Origin: Rhodoferax sp. BAB1
GTDB taxonomy: Bacteria > Pseudomonadota > Gammaproteobacteria > Burkholderiales > Burkholderiaceae_C
NCBI RefSeq assembly: GCF_013334205.1
Contig: NZ_CP054424.1
Span: forward strand, 1,136,001-1,200,000
DNA: 64,000 bases
Direction of reading: 5' to 3'
In this document: in pieces, positions 50,599-64,000 of the stretch
Layout: the number at the start of each line of letters is the position of its first letter
How positions within the stretch are numbered: position 1 is the first letter of the stretch
The notes under the pieces: generated by a model
The model's input: only the letters and a program-made list of their open reading frames with translations
What the model was told of the DNA's origin: nothing
Database searches by the model: none
Position numbers and translations under genes: made by a program

Positions 50599-51371
50599 GT
50601 CAAGAGCCGATCACCATCAGTTCGCGCGACAACCCGCTGCTCAAGGAGCTGCGTCGTCTGGCACAGGACAGTACGGCCTATCGCAAGGCCGGACGTTTCT
50701 GGGTCGAGGGGGACCATCTCTGCCGTGCTGCCCTGCAACGCGGGCGCCAGCCAGCCATTGCCGTGTTGGCCGAATCAGCCTGGCCGCTGTTTGCGGCCGA
50801 GTTCGGTCGCTGTGCGGCCAAGACCCTGCTGGTGCCCGATGTGCTGTTCGACGGCATCAGCGGCCTGGAATCGCCGGCGCGTCTGGGCCTGGTGTTCGAC
50901 CTGCCGGTGGAGGCCACCGTCCAGCCCGGCCTGGCCTCGGTCATCCTGGACCGTGTGCAGGACGCCGGCAATGTCGGCTCCATCCTGCGCAGTGCGGCGG
51001 CCTTCGGTTTCCAGCAGGTGATCGCGCTCAAGGGCACGGCGGCACTCTGGAGTCCCAAGGTGCTGCGCGCCGGCATGGGCGCGCATTTCGGGCTGCGGCT
51101 GGTCGAAGGTGTGGTCCCCGATGCGCTCGATGCACTGGCGCTGCCCATCATCGTCACCAGTTCGCACCAGGGTGAACTGATCCACCGGCAGCCGCTGCCC
51201 TGGCCCTGTGCCTGGGCGCTGGGGCACGAAGGGCAGGGTGTGGGCGTCGAGTTGATGGCCCGAGCCGCGCTCTTTGTGCGCATTGCCCAGCCCGGGGGGG
51301 AGGAGTCGCTCAACGTCGCCGCCGCCGCGGCCATTTGCCTGCACACCAGCGCCGTGGCTGCTGCTGTCTGA
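50595..51371 (+). CDS. TrmH/SpoU-family RNA 2'-O-methyltransferase
   Basis: The 258-residue SPOUT methyltransferase has an N-terminal substrate-binding domain ([20 protein letters not shown]) and the knotted SAM domain: [35 protein letters not shown] and [19 protein letters not shown] are motifs 1-3. The target RNA (23S or tRNA) is not determinable. The start is GTG 50595, with the stop of rnhB inside GTGA. It ends the lipid A cluster; the next gene, carA, has its own promoter. Confidence 0.93.
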   Translation: MSQEPITISSRDNPLLKELRRLAQDSTAYRKAGRFWVEGDHLCRAALQRGRQPAIAVLAESAWPLFAAEFGRCAAKTLLVPDVLFDGISGLESPARLGLVFDLPVEATVQPGLASVILDRVQDAGNVGSILRSAAAFGFQQVIALKGTAALWSPKVLRAGMGAHFGLRLVEGVVPDALDALALPIIVTSSHQGELIHRQPLPWPCAWALGHEGQGVGVELMARAALFVRIAQPGGEESLNVAAAAAICLHTSAVAAAV

Positions 51372-51428
51372 CCCCGCTTTTTTGGGTGGCTTCAGGCGAG
51401 GGGCAGGGAGAGGGATGGTCCTCTCGGT

Positions 51429-51434
51429 TATAAT
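51429..51434 (+). promoter_or_regulatory. carAB -10 element (TATAAT)
   Basis: A consensus TATAAT lies 123 bp before the carA GTG start. No convincing -35 was seen. It implies a 5' untranslated region of about 115 nt. Confidence 0.6.
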
Positions 51435-51465
51435 CTTGAACTGTTCAGAAATCCAGCCGCCCCAG

Positions 51466-51527
51466 CGCATTTCAGGCCGAACAATCCCTCTTTAAAGCAG
51501 CAGCCAGGACCCGTTCCTGTAAATGCG
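51466..51527 (+). promoter_or_regulatory. carA leader stem
   Basis: CGCATTTCAGG (51466-51476) pairs with CCTGTAAATGCG (51516-51527), apart from one bulged base, enclosing 39 nt. It sits between the putative transcription start and the ribosome site. carAB is usually controlled by arginine and pyrimidines; a link is inference, and no open leader peptide was recognised. Confidence 0.35.
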
Positions 51528-51557
51528 TGGGCGCGCCCGTAACCAACGGAGTACCCA

Positions 51558-52721
51558 GTGCTTTTGTCTCTCCAGGGAACCACCCCTCACGCCATCCTGG
51601 CGCTCGCAGACGGCACGGTCTTTCTCGGCAATTCCATCGGTGCCGCCGGCACCACGGTCGGCGAGGTGGTGTTCAACACCGCCATGACCGGCTACCAGGA
51701 AATCCTCACTGATCCGAGCTACTGCCGGCAGATCGTGACCCTCACGTATCCGCACATCGGCAACTACGGCATCAATCCCGAGGACATCGAAGCCGAGAAG
51801 GTCCATGCCGCCGGACTCATCATCAAGGACCTGCCCCTGCTGGCGTCCAACTTCCGTTGTACCGAGACGCTCTCGGCTTACCTGGTGCGCGAGAAGACCG
51901 TGGCCATCGCCAACCTCGACACCCGCAAGCTGACCCGCCACCTGCGCAGCAAGGGTGCGCAGAACGGCGCCATCATCGCGCTGGCTGCCGGTCAGCAGGT
52001 CAGCCAGGCGCTGATCGACCAAGCCATCACCGCCGCCAAGGGCGCGCCCAGCATGGCCGGCCTGGACCTGGCCAAGGTGGTCAGCGTCAGCAAGCCCTAC
52101 GACTGGACCCAGACCGAATGGCAACTGGGTTCGGGTTACGGCACGCAGAGTCAGCCGAAATTCCATGTTGTCGCCTACGACTTCGGTGTCAAGAAGAACA
52201 TCCTGCGCATGCTGGCCGAGCGCGGCTGCAAGGTCACCGTGGTGCCGGCGCAGACGCCGGCGGCCGAGGTGCTCAAGCACAAGCCGGACGGTATCTTCCT
52301 CTCCAACGGCCCGGGGGATCCGGAGCCCTGCGACTACGCGATCCAGGCGGCACGCGAGCTGATCGAAACCGGCATCCCGACTTTCGGCATCTGCCTGGGC
52401 CACCAGATCATGGCCCTGGCTTCCGGTGCCAAGACCTTCAAGATGAAGTTCGGTCACCACGGCGCCAACCACCCGGTCAAGGACCTGGATTCCGGCCGCG
52501 TGAGCATCACCAGCCAGAACCACGGCTTCGCCGTGGACGAGAAAACCCTGCCGGCCAATCTGCGCGCCACCCACGTCAGCCTGTTCGACGGCACCTTGCA
52601 GGGCCTGACCCGTACCGACAAGCCGGCCTTCTGCTTCCAGGGCCACCCGGAAGCCTCGCCCGGCCCGCACGACATCGCCTACCTGTTTGATCGCTTCACG
52701 GCACTGATGGAGAAGAAATAA
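51558..52721 (+). CDS. carA: Carbamoyl-phosphate synthase small subunit
   Basis: The 387-residue glutaminase subunit releases ammonia from glutamine for Car[16 protein letters not shown] carries the nucleophile Cys; [15 protein letters not shown] the His-Glu pair; [20 protein letters not shown] is the N-terminal signature. The start is GTG with GGAG 6 bp upstream. carB follows after 1 bp. Confidence 0.98.
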   Translation: MLLSLQGTTPHAILALADGTVFLGNSIGAAGTTVGEVVFNTAMTGYQEILTDPSYCRQIVTLTYPHIGNYGINPEDIEAEKVHAAGLIIKDLPLLASNFRCTETLSAYLVREKTVAIANLDTRKLTRHLRSKGAQNGAIIALAAGQQVSQALIDQAITAAKGAPSMAGLDLAKVVSVSKPYDWTQTEWQLGSGYGTQSQPKFHVVAYDFGVKKNILRMLAERGCKVTVVPAQTPAAEVLKHKPDGIFLSNGPGDPEPCDYAIQAARELIETGIPTFGICLGHQIMALASGAKTFKMKFGHHGANHPVKDLDSGRVSITSQNHGFAVDEKTLPANLRATHVSLFDGTLQGLTRTDKPAFCFQGHPEASPGPHDIAYLFDRFTALMEKK

Positions 52722-52722
52722 C

Positions 52723-55965
<3,243 letters not shown>

Positions 55966-55980
55966 TCTTCCGAACCCCCT

Positions 55981-56023
55981 GGGGCAGGCCCGCGTTATGC
56001 GCTGGTCTGCCCCCTTTACTTTT
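55981..56023 (+). terminator. Terminator or attenuator between carB and greA
   Basis: GGGGCAG (55981-55987) pairs with CTGCCCC (56007-56013), with further inner pairs, and is followed by a T-rich tract (TTTACTTTT). It lies 16 bp after the carB stop. The tail is interrupted, so some read-through to greA is expected. Confidence 0.55.
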
Positions 56024-56045
56024 ACCCTTTAAGAACCACAGAGAC

Positions 56046-56522
56046 ATGGCCACCATTCCGATCACGACCCGCGGCGCCGAAAAGCTCAAGGCCGAATTGC
56101 ATCGTCTCAAGACGGTGGATCGCCCAGGGGTGATCAATGCCATTGCCGAAGCGCGCGCCCAGGGTGACCTGAGCGAAAACGCCGAATACGACGCCGCCAA
56201 GGATCGCCAGGGTTTCATCGAAGGCCGGATCCAGGAAATCGAGAGCAAACTTTCCGCCGCCCAGGTCATCGACCCATCGGCCGTGGATGCCGGTGGCAAG
56301 GTGGTGTTCGGTGCCACGGTCGAGCTGGAAGACGAGTCCACCGGGGACGCGGTGACCTACCAGATCGTCGGCGAGGACGAGGCCGATCTCAAGCTGGGCC
56401 TGATCAACGTCGGCAGCCCCATTGCCCGCGCCCTGATCGGCAAGGAAGAGGGCGACACGGCCGAAGTGCAGGCGCCCGCTGGCGTCAAGCGCTACGAGAT
56501 CGTGGCCGTCAGCTACCGCTGA
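56046..56522 (+). CDS. greA: Transcription elongation factor GreA
   Basis: The 158-residue factor rescues backtracked RNA polymerase. The N-terminal coiled coil has the acidic tip [20 protein letters not shown], with the catalytic Asp-Glu region; the C-terminal FKBP-like domain begins [20 protein letters not shown] and ends with [17 protein letters not shown]. Length equals the family norm. The ATG has only a weak AGAGAC ribosome site. carAB-greA order is common in proteobacteria. Confidence 0.98.
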   Translation: MATIPITTRGAEKLKAELHRLKTVDRPGVINAIAEARAQGDLSENAEYDAAKDRQGFIEGRIQEIESKLSAAQVIDPSAVDAGGKVVFGATVELEDESTGDAVTYQIVGEDEADLKLGLINVGSPIARALIGKEEGDTAEVQAPAGVKRYEIVAVSYR

Positions 56523-56539
56523 CAACCGGGGCCAGGACG

Positions 56540-56974
56540 GTGCGTGCTTTCCTGCTCAGGCTGCCGCTTTGGGCAGCCGCGCTCTGGTGGGGCAGCCTCA
56601 CGACCATCGGTTTTCTCGTGGTGCCTCTGCTGTTTGTGCACCTGCCCAGTCCGGCCCTGGCCGGCGGCATGGCCGCCAGGCTTTTTACCGCCCAGACCTG
56701 GGTGACCGTGGCCTGTACCGTCCTGCTCCTGCTGGCCTCCCGCCCGCGTGACGATGGGGAAGAGGGGGCCGGGGAGAGCCCGTTGCAGGCCGTGCGGCTT
56801 ACCGTCGTGGGCGGCCTGCTGCTGGCCCTGCTGGTGGAGTTCGCGGTGGCGCCGCGCATCGTGGCGCGCGAGAACCTGGCGCTGTGGCACCGGGCCGGCA
56901 GCGCGCTTTATGTCCTGCAGTGGTTCTGTGCCGCCATCACTTTCTGGCGGCTGACGAAACGTGAGAACTTGTGA
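56540..56974 (+). CDS. DUF4149 membrane protein
   Basis: The 144-residue protein has four hydrophobic segments (about 8-30, 43-63, 82-101 and 114-135), a layout typical of DUF4149 proteins encoded after greA in beta-proteobacteria. Its function is unknown. The start is GTG at 56540, with GGGGCCAGGAC upstream giving a moderate AGGA ribosome site, 17 bp after greA. Its stop codon overlaps the start of an intergenic repeat element. Confidence 0.8.
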   Translation: MRAFLLRLPLWAAALWWGSLTTIGFLVVPLLFVHLPSPALAGGMAARLFTAQTWVTVACTVLLLLASRPRDDGEEGAGESPLQAVRLTVVGGLLLALLVEFAVAPRIVARENLALWHRAGSALYVLQWFCAAITFWRLTKRENL

Positions 56975-57097
56975 AGAAATCGTAGCGAGCGGCCCGAGCG
57001 CAAGGCGGACGGAGCACAGCGACGAGACATATCAAGACGATAGGCGAGGAGCGAGCACCGCCCAACGCGGCGATCGGACCGCGCAGTAGATTTATTC
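56973..57097. repeat. Possible dispersed intergenic element with imperfect terminal inverted repeats
   Basis: The 125 bp between two convergent genes begin GAAGAAATCGTAGCGAGC and end, on the other strand, GAATAAATCTACTGCGC, giving an inverted repeat of about nine bases with one mismatch. The interior is compositionally odd (short GAGC/GGCG runs) and has no gene. It overlaps the last bases of the DUF4149 gene. It resembles intergenic sequences I recall from Comamonadaceae, unverified. Confidence 0.45.
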
Positions 57098-57105
57098 GCA
57101 GGCTC

Positions 57106-57579
57106 TCAGGTCTGGCTGCGTTTCTTCACGCTCGTCTGCTTGGGCTTGGCGCGTTTGACCTTGCCACCCGGCGTCAGGCGCTGGTTGCCCAGCACGCGCA
57201 GCAGCTTGACCTCGGGGCGCTGGCCGCCGCGTTTGCTGAACTTGAGCACCTTGACGTCACGCGGACCGGGTTTGCGGTCCTCGTCCTCGGTGCGGACCTT
57301 TTCCGGCTTGGGACGCCAGAGCACCAGCAGCTTGCCAATGTGCTGGATAGGCGCCGCGTCGAGCTCCTCGGCCAGGGTCTGGAAGATGGTCTCGCGCTCG
57401 GCGCGGTCGTCCGAGAAGACGCGCACCTTGATCAGGCCATGGGCCTTGAGGGCAGAGTCGGTTTCCTTCTTGACGGCGGCCGTCAGGCCGTCGCCGCCGA
57501 TCATGACCACGGGGTCCAGGTGATGGGCTTCGGCGCGGAATTCCTTGCGCTCGGCGGGGGTCAGTTGTATCGCTGGCAT
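57106..57579 (-). CDS. yhbY: YhbY family RNA-binding (CRM domain) protein
   Basis: The 157-residue protein has an N-terminal CRM domain ([59 protein letters not shown]), known from YhbY, which binds pre-50S ribosomes. A basic tail (about 95-157) extends beyond the roughly 97-residue E. coli form. ATG 57579 fits homologues and has GATAAT 6 bp upstream; a GTG at 57615 has a good GGGAGG ribosome site and would add 12 residues. Divergent from rlmE-ftsH as in many proteobacteria. Confidence 0.9.
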   Translation of the reverse strand: MPAIQLTPAERKEFRAEAHHLDPVVMIGGDGLTAAVKKETDSALKAHGLIKVRVFSDDRAERETIFQTLAEELDAAPIQHIGKLLVLWRPKPEKVRTEDEDRKPGPRDVKVLKFSKRGGQRPEVKLLRVLGNQRLTPGGKVKRAKPKQTSVKKRSQT

Positions 57580-57585
57580 GTCGGT

Positions 57586-57591
57586 ATTATC
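57586..57591 (-). promoter_or_regulatory. Candidate -10 element (GATAAT) for leaderless yhbY
   Basis: GATAAT, 6 bp (ACCGAC) and then ATG at 57579 on the minus strand. If transcription starts here, the GTG at 57615 cannot be used. Confidence 0.45.
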
Positions 57592-57638
57592 GTTGGATTG
57601 TTGGGATACGGCCACCTGTGCCCTCCCTAAGGAAAGAA

Positions 57639-58307
57639 ATGAAAGTCAACACCAAGAGCAAGAAGGTCAACAAGGCCTGGCTCAACGACCACGTCAACGA
57701 TACCTACGTCAAGCTGGCGCAGAAGGAGGGGTATCGGGCGCGGGCGGCCTACAAGCTCAAGGAAATCGACGAAACCCTGCGCCTGATCAAGCCCGGCCAG
57801 GTGGTGGTGGACCTGGGCTGCGCGCCCGGCGCCTGGAGCCAGTACCTGCGCCGCCGCATGGCACCCGGCGGGGCCGCCGTGGGTGAACTCAAGGGCACCA
57901 TCATCGGCCTGGACCTGCTGCCCATGGAGCCGATCGAGGGCGTGCAGTACATCCAGGGCGACTTTGGCGAACCCGAGGTGCTGGCCCGGCTGGAAGAGTT
58001 GCTGCAGGGCCGCCAGGCCGACGTGGTGGTCTCGGACATGGCCCCCAACCTCTCGGGCGTGTCCTCGGTCGATGCGGCCCGGATGGAGCATTTGATCGAG
58101 CTGGCGATTGATTTCTGCCAGCACCATCTCAAGCCCTCGGGCGCCCTGGTGGCCAAGGTCTTCCATGGCCGGGGTTACGAAGAGATCATCCAGCACTTCC
58201 GGACGAATTTCCAGACCGTCAAACCCGTCAAACCCAAGGCGTCGCGCGACCGTTCGTCTGAAACTTTCCTGGTGGGTGTGGGTCTGAAGCAGGTGGCGGC
58301 CGACTGA
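57639..58307 (+). CDS. rlmE: 23S rRNA (uridine-2'-O-)-methyltransferase
   Basis: The 222-residue RlmE (FtsJ) methylates U2552 of 23S rRNA. The SAM motif [20 protein letters not shown] and the catalytic K-D-K-E set ([41 protein letters not shown]) are visible. The start is ATG 57639 because AAGGAAAG lies 6 bp upstream; a GTG at 57618 is less likely. It precedes ftsH after 165 bp. Confidence 0.97.
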   Translation: MKVNTKSKKVNKAWLNDHVNDTYVKLAQKEGYRARAAYKLKEIDETLRLIKPGQVVVDLGCAPGAWSQYLRRRMAPGGAAVGELKGTIIGLDLLPMEPIEGVQYIQGDFGEPEVLARLEELLQGRQADVVVSDMAPNLSGVSSVDAARMEHLIELAIDFCQHHLKPSGALVAKVFHGRGYEEIIQHFRTNFQTVKPVKPKASRDRSSETFLVGVGLKQVAAD

Positions 58308-58410
58308 TCTTTCGCCTGTGGCGCTGAGGCTCGGCGTGTAAAGGGCGAAATCGCCCCCAAATCCCCTCCATCATCAATGGCTGTCGCAGGCAAAATCAAT
58401 CGGGCGCAGG

Positions 58411-58427
58411 CTTGAAACGCCTAAAAT
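58411..58427 (+). promoter_or_regulatory. Weak ftsH promoter candidate
   Basis: CTTGAAA (58411-58417) matches the sigma-32 -35 consensus, but no CCCCAT-type -10 follows at the right distance. A TAAAAT at 58422-58427 could be a sigma-70 -10 with no good -35. Either could drive ftsH. The 165-bp gap also holds a GGGCGA/TCGCCC hairpin (58343-58356) without a T-run. Confidence 0.25.
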
Positions 58428-58472
58428 GGCTACAAGCTATGTTTTTCCCTGGCATCCGTACTGGAGTTGCAC

Positions 58473-60389
<1,917 letters not shown>

Positions 60390-60404
60390 TCCAGCGATCA
60401 TCAC

Positions 60405-60433
60405 AAACGGGGCCCAGTGCCCCGTTTTGTTTT
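60405..60433 (+). terminator. Intrinsic terminator after ftsH
   Basis: AAACGGGGC-CCAGT-GCCCCGTTT, a 9-bp stem, is followed by TGTTTTG. It lies 15 bp after the ftsH stop and would limit read-through into folP, which starts 18 bp later. Confidence 0.8.
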
Positions 60434-60451
60434 GACCCCCTCCGATTTCGC

Positions 60452-61315
60452 ATGATCTGGCAGACCACCCGCTACGCCATCGACCTGTCCAGGCCGCAGG
60501 TCATGGGCATCGTCAATATCACCCCCGACTCCTTCTCCGATGGCGGCCGCCACGCCTCCACGCATGCCGCCTTGCTGCACTGCGAGCAGTTGCTCAAGGA
60601 CGGCGCCGACATCCTGGACCTGGGGGGGGAATCGACGCGTCCGGGCGCCGTGCAGGTGCCGCGGGACGAGGAGCTGGCCCGACTGTTGCCGGTGCTGCGC
60701 GAGGCCGTGAAACTGGGTGTGCCGCTTTCCATCGACACCTACAAGCCGCGGGTCATGCAGGCCGCCCTCGACCTGGGTGCCGACATCGTCAACGACATCT
60801 GGGCCCTGCGCTGGTCGGATGCGGCCGATCCGCTGGACGGCCGCCAGGTCGTCACCCAGCACCCGAACTGCGGCGTCTGCCTGATGCACATGCACGGTGA
60901 GCCGCGCACCATGCAGATCAGCCCCATGGACGGTGACGTGTTGCCGGCCGTGCAGGCCTTCCTACAAGAGGCCGCGCAGGCGCTGCAGTCACTCGGAGTG
61001 GCCAGGGAGCGCATCGTGCTCGACCCCGGTATCGGCTTCGGCAAGACAGTGGCGCAGAATTTCTCGCTGCTGGCGCGCCAGGGCGAACTGCTGGCAGCCG
61101 GTTATCCTCTGCTGGCCGGCTGGTCGCGCAAGTCTTCATTGGGTGCCGTGGCCGGCCTGCCACCGGGCAGCACGACGCCGCCGGGGCAGCACGAGCGTCT
61201 GGCGCCCAGCGTGGCGGCGGCGCTGCTGGCCGTGGAGCGGGGCGCGGCCATCGTGCGCGTGCATGATGTGCGGGAAACCGTGCAGGCGCTACAGGTGCTG
61301 GCAGCTATAAAATGA
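60452..61315 (+). CDS. folP: Dihydropteroate synthase
   Basis: The 287-residue TIM-barrel enzyme condenses p-aminobenzoate with the pterin diphosphate in folate synthesis. MGIVNITPDSFSDGGRHAST and LDLGGESTRPGA are the two substrate loops; LDPGIGFGKTVAQN and WSRKSSLGAV complete the pterin and phosphate sites. No strong ribosome site precedes the ATG. The ftsH-folP-glmM order is conserved in proteobacteria. Confidence 0.97.
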   Translation: MIWQTTRYAIDLSRPQVMGIVNITPDSFSDGGRHASTHAALLHCEQLLKDGADILDLGGESTRPGAVQVPRDEELARLLPVLREAVKLGVPLSIDTYKPRVMQAALDLGADIVNDIWALRWSDAADPLDGRQVVTQHPNCGVCLMHMHGEPRTMQISPMDGDVLPAVQAFLQEAAQALQSLGVARERIVLDPGIGFGKTVAQNFSLLARQGELLAAGYPLLAGWSRKSSLGAVAGLPPGSTTPPGQHERLAPSVAAALLAVERGAAIVRVHDVRETVQALQVLAAIK

Positions 61316-61352
61316 ATAGCATTCAAAAAACGGAATTCCAGGGGACAGGTTC

Positions 61353-62684
61353 ATGAGCAGGAAATACTTTGGCACCGATGGCATCCGCGGCACGGTGGGG
61401 CAGGCCCCCATCACGCCCGACTTCGTGTTGCGCCTGGCGCATGCGGTAGGTCGCGTGCTCAAGCGCAGCGAGGACAAGCCCGTGGTGCTGATCGGCAAGG
61501 ACACCCGTATTTCAGGCTATATGCTGGAGAGCGCGCTGGAGTCGGGTTTCAATTCGGCCGGGGTGGAGGTGGTGCTGCTGGGCCCCCTGCCCACGCCGGG
61601 TGTAGCCTACCTCACGCGCGCGCAGCGCGCCTCGCTGGGCGTGGTCATCAGCGCCAGCCACAACGCCTATCCCGACAACGGCATCAAGTTCTTCAGTGCC
61701 CAGGGCACCAAGCTGCCGGACGCCTGGGAGCTGGCGGTGGAGGCTGCGGTGGACGAGCCGCCGGTCTGGGTTGACTCGGCCAGCCTGGGCCGCGCACGCC
61801 GGCTGGACGACGCAGCGGGCCGTTATATCGAGTTCTGCAAGAGTACGTTTGCCAGCGACCTCACGCTCAAGGGCCTGAAGATCGTGGTCGATGCCGCGCA
61901 TGGCGCGGCGTATTACATCGCCCCCAAGGTCTTCCACGAACTGGGCGCCGAAGTGGTGGCCATCGGTTGCGCGCCGGACGGCCTGAACATCAACCGCGAG
62001 GTCGGCGCCACCCATACCGACGCGCTGGTGGCTGCCGTGAAAGCCCACCACGCCGATTACGGCGTGGCGCTGGACGGCGATGCCGACCGCCTGATGATGG
62101 TCGATGCCACCGGCCGCCTGTACAACGGCGACGAGCTGCTCTACCTGATGGCCGACGACCGCCTGGGCCGTGACGAGCATGTGCCCGGCGTGGTGGGGAC
62201 GCTGATGACGAACATGGCGGTGGAAGTGGCGCTGAAGAAACGCGGTGTGCAGTTCGTGCGCGCCAAGGTCGGCGACCGCTATGTGCTGGAAGAGCTGCAC
62301 AAGCACAAATGGCTGCTGGGCGGCGAAGGTTCGGGCCACCTGCTGGCGCTGGACAAGCAGACCACCGGTGACGGCCTGGTCTCGGCCTTGCAGGTGCTGC
62401 AGACCTGTGTGCGCAGCGGCCAGAGCATGGCGCAGCTGCTGGCGGGTGTCACGCTGTTCCCGCAGACCCTGATCAATGTGCGCCTGCAGCCGGGGCAGGA
62501 CTGGAAGGCCAACACACGCCTGGCCGCGGAAACCCAGGCTGTCGAAGCCGAACTGGGGCAGACAGGCCGTGTACTGATCCGTGCCAGCGGCACCGAGCCG
62601 CTGGTGCGCGTGATGGTGGAGGCGCGCGATGCGGCGCAGGCCCAGGCCTGTGCCGAACGGCTGGCCCAGACGCTGCGCGCCTGA
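61353..62684 (+). CDS. glmM: Phosphoglucosamine mutase
   Basis: The 443-residue mutase makes glucosamine-1-phosphate for UDP-GlcNAc, the precursor of peptidoglycan and lipid [21 protein letters not shown] is the N-terminus; the phosphoserine loop is [18 protein letters not shown]; the metal loop is [13 protein letters not shown]; the sugar loop is [18 protein letters not shown] lies 9 bp upstream of the ATG. The gap after folP holds a small TGAAT-AGC-ATTCA palindrome. Confidence 0.98.
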   Translation: MSRKYFGTDGIRGTVGQAPITPDFVLRLAHAVGRVLKRSEDKPVVLIGKDTRISGYMLESALESGFNSAGVEVVLLGPLPTPGVAYLTRAQRASLGVVISASHNAYPDNGIKFFSAQGTKLPDAWELAVEAAVDEPPVWVDSASLGRARRLDDAAGRYIEFCKSTFASDLTLKGLKIVVDAAHGAAYYIAPKVFHELGAEVVAIGCAPDGLNINREVGATHTDALVAAVKAHHADYGVALDGDADRLMMVDATGRLYNGDELLYLMADDRLGRDEHVPGVVGTLMTNMAVEVALKKRGVQFVRAKVGDRYVLEELHKHKWLLGGEGSGHLLALDKQTTGDGLVSALQVLQTCVRSGQSMAQLLAGVTLFPQTLINVRLQPGQDWKANTRLAAETQAVEAELGQTGRVLIRASGTEPLVRVMVEARDAAQAQACAERLAQTLRA

Positions 62685-62695
62685 GGTTCAGGGAT

Positions 62696-63124
62696 TCAGC
62701 AATTGACGCGCCGACCCTGCGCGTCAATCACCACTTCGCCGTCTTCCTTGCTGAACGCGCCTTGCTGCGGCTGAGGCAGGATGTCGAGCACCTGTTCGGA
62801 GGGCCGGCATAGCCGGGTGCCCAGCGGTGTGACGACGATGGGCCGGTTGATCAGGATCGGGTGGGCCAGCATGAAGTCGATCAACGCGTTGTCGGTCCAC
62901 TTCACATGGTCCAGGTCCAACTCCTCGTAAGGAGTGTCCTTGCGGCGCAGCACATCCCGTACCGGCTTGCCCAGTGCAGCGATCAGCTGCACGAGTTCGG
63001 CCCGGCTCGGCGGTGTCTCCAGGTAGTGAATGACGCGGGGTTCGGTGCCCGTGTTGCGGATCAGGGCCAGTGTGTTGCGGGACGTTCCGCAATTCGGATT
63101 GTGATAGATCGTGATGTCGCTCAT
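62696..63124 (-). CDS. arsC: Glutaredoxin-dependent arsenate reductase
   Basis: The 142-residue thioredoxin-fold enzyme reduces arsenate to arsenite. The active-site Cys is in IYHNPNCGTSRNTLALIRN (Cys12), and the conserved arginines are in LINRPIVVTPLGTRLCRP, as in plasmid R773-type ArsC. A GAAGGCGT sequence is a weak ribosome site. It lies 12 bp after the acr3 gene on the same strand, so the two form an ars operon. It converges on glmM with an 11-bp gap. Confidence 0.95.
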   Translation of the reverse strand: MSDITIYHNPNCGTSRNTLALIRNTGTEPRVIHYLETPPSRAELVQLIAALGKPVRDVLRRKDTPYEELDLDHVKWTDNALIDFMLAHPILINRPIVVTPLGTRLCRPSEQVLDILPQPQQGAFSKEDGEVVIDAQGRRVNC

Positions 63125-63136
63125 GACGCCTTCCTT

Positions 63137-64000
63137 TCACGCGCCCGTACGCTCGGTCCGCTCATACCAGCCCTTGGACTGGTTGACGACGCGCACCACC
63201 AGCAGCATCACCGGTACCTCGATCAGCACGCCCACGACAGTGGCCAGCGCGGCGCCTGAATGGAAGCCGAACAGACTGATGGCTGCGGCCACGGCGAGCT
63301 CGAAGAAGTTGGAGGCGCCGATCAGGGCCGAAGGGCAGGCGATCTCGTGCTTCTCCCCCACGGCACGGTTCAGCCAGTAGGCCAGGGCCGAGTTGAAGAG
63401 GACCTGGATCAGGATGGGCACGGCGAGCAGTGCGATGACCAGCGGCTGGCGCAGGATGGCCTCGCCCTGGAAGGCGAACAGCAGCACCAGGGTGGCCAGC
63501 AGGGCGGCAATGGACCAGGGACCGATGCGCGCCATGGCCGCATCGAAGTCGGCCTGGCCGCGCGCCAGCAGGGCTCGGCGCCAGAGCTGGGCGATGATGA
63601 CCGGCACCACGATGTAGAGCACGACCGAGGTCAGCAGCGTGTCCCAGGGCACCGTGATGGCCGACAGGCCCAGCAGCAGCGCGACCAGCGGCGCAAACGC
63701 GAAGACCATGATGCTGTCGTTCACGGCCACCTGCGTCAGCGTGAACAGCGGATTGCCGCCGGTCAATCGACTCCAGACAAAAACCATGGCCGTGCAGGGC
63801 GCGGCCGCCAGCAGGATCAGGCCGGCGATGTAGCTGTCGAGCTGGTCGGCCGGCAGCCAGGGCGCAAAGAGTTGCCGGATGAAGATCCAGCCCAGCAGAG
63901 CCATGGAAAAGGGCTTGACCAGCCAGTTGACGAACAGCGTGACGCCGATGCCCTTCACGTGCTGGCGCACCTCGTGCAGCGCGCCAAAGTCCACCTTGAC
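63137..64000 (-). CDS. ACR3-family arsenite efflux transporter (5' end beyond window)
   Basis: The minus-strand frame is open to the window edge, so the N-terminus is missing. About 288 residues are visible of a family length near 340-350, with about eight hydrophobic helices. The segment FVNWLVKPFSMALLGWIF and the Cys in LLAAAPCTAMVFVWSRLTGG (the arsenite-binding Cys of ACR3) are diagnostic. GASNFFELAVAAAISLFG is the conserved C-terminal motif. It pumps arsenite out of the cell, working with the downstream ArsC. Confidence 0.93.
   Translation of the reverse strand, partial: VKVDFGALHEVRQHVKGIGVTLFVNWLVKPFSMALLGWIFIRQLFAPWLPADQLDSYIAGLILLAAAPCTAMVFVWSRLTGGNPLFTLTQVAVNDSIMVFAFAPLVALLLGLSAITVPWDTLLTSVVLYIVVPVIIAQLWRRALLARGQADFDAAMARIGPWSIAALLATLVLLFAFQGEAILRQPLVIALLAVPILIQVLFNSALAYWLNRAVGEKHEIACPSALIGASNFFELAVAAAISLFGFHSGAALATVVGVLIEVPVMLLVVRVVNQSKGWYERTERTGA

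Noticed and set aside
58411..58440. Sigma-32 heat-shock promoter for ftsH
   Set aside because: The -35 CTTGAAA matches, but no CCCCAT-like -10 lies 11-16 bp downstream, so it is kept only as a weak candidate.
62696..64000. ars genes as a recently transferred island
   Set aside because: Base composition and codon use look like the neighbours, and no transposase or repeat is visible; the upstream part is outside the window, so transfer cannot be judged.

Overview
The window is a 64-kb piece of a high-GC chromosome from a beta-proteobacterium, most likely Burkholderiales and probably family Comamonadaceae. This rests on gene order (rpsB-tsf-pyrH-frr-uppS-cdsA-dxr-rseP-bamA-skp-lpxD-fabZ-lpxA-lpxB-rnhB; carA-carB-greA-DUF4149; yhbY diverging from rlmE-ftsH-folP-glmM), on PhaR, on a long Ala/Lys-rich RpoD, and on Comamonadaceae-like intergenic repeats. 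The genus cannot be told from the sequence alone.

Layout. 1-3.7 kb: a LysR regulator diverges from a pirin / DoxX / flavodoxin-fold / pirin operon. 3.7-9.4 kb: a tightly overlapped minus-strand trio of a substrate-binding lipoprotein, a binding-domain/PAS/GGDEF/EAL protein and a methyl-accepting chemotaxis protein. 9.5-22.2 kb: tRNA hydroxylase trhO, a small membrane protein, dnaE, an unusual 0.7-kb palindromic repeat region, rpoD, dnaG, a gamma-glutamyltransferase and a short-chain dehydrogenase. 22.3-36.2 kb: tRNA-Val, phaR, a class-I amidotransferase-fold hydrolase, rimO, tRNA-Leu, rnr, then catabolic and regulatory genes (SDR, alpha/beta hydrolase, AraC regulator, NAD(P)HX repair enzyme, metallo-beta-lactamase-fold hydrolase, HDOD protein, D-amino-acid dehydrogenase, amidase). 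36.2-51.4 kb: the translation, isoprenoid, phospholipid, outer-membrane and lipid A cluster. 51.5-57 kb: carAB, greA and a membrane protein. 57.1-62.7 kb: yhbY, rlmE, ftsH, folP and glmM. 62.7-64 kb: arsC and a truncated ACR3 arsenite exporter.

How the genes work together. The 36-51 kb block couples ribosome production (S2, EF-Ts, Frr) to envelope building: undecaprenyl and CDP-diacylglycerol carriers, the MEP pathway, the sigma-E protease, BAM assembly, Skp, and LpxD/A/B with FabZ. CarAB feeds arginine and pyrimidines, PyrH supplies UDP, and GlmM supplies amino sugar for peptidoglycan and lipid A. DnaG, RpoD and DnaE are grouped as replication/transcription core.

Most unusual observations. 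(1) Between dnaE and rpoD, two diverged copies of one repeat lie tail-to-tail; they meet in a perfect 60-bp palindrome, and each carries a 9-bp hairpin whose stem differs between copies while pairing is kept. (2) At least seven genes (dnaE, trhO, C26 hydrolase, rimO, araC-type, HDOD, yhbY), plus dnaG with one extra base, have a -10-like hexamer exactly 6 bp before the start codon and no clear Shine-Dalgarno, suggesting leaderless mRNAs. (3) The HDOD promoter carries a 9-bp inverted repeat overlapping its -10 element. (4) rnr has no ATG, GTG or TTG between the antisense tRNA-Leu gene and its conserved N-terminus. No CRISPR array, prophage, insertion sequence, rRNA gene or replication origin was seen.
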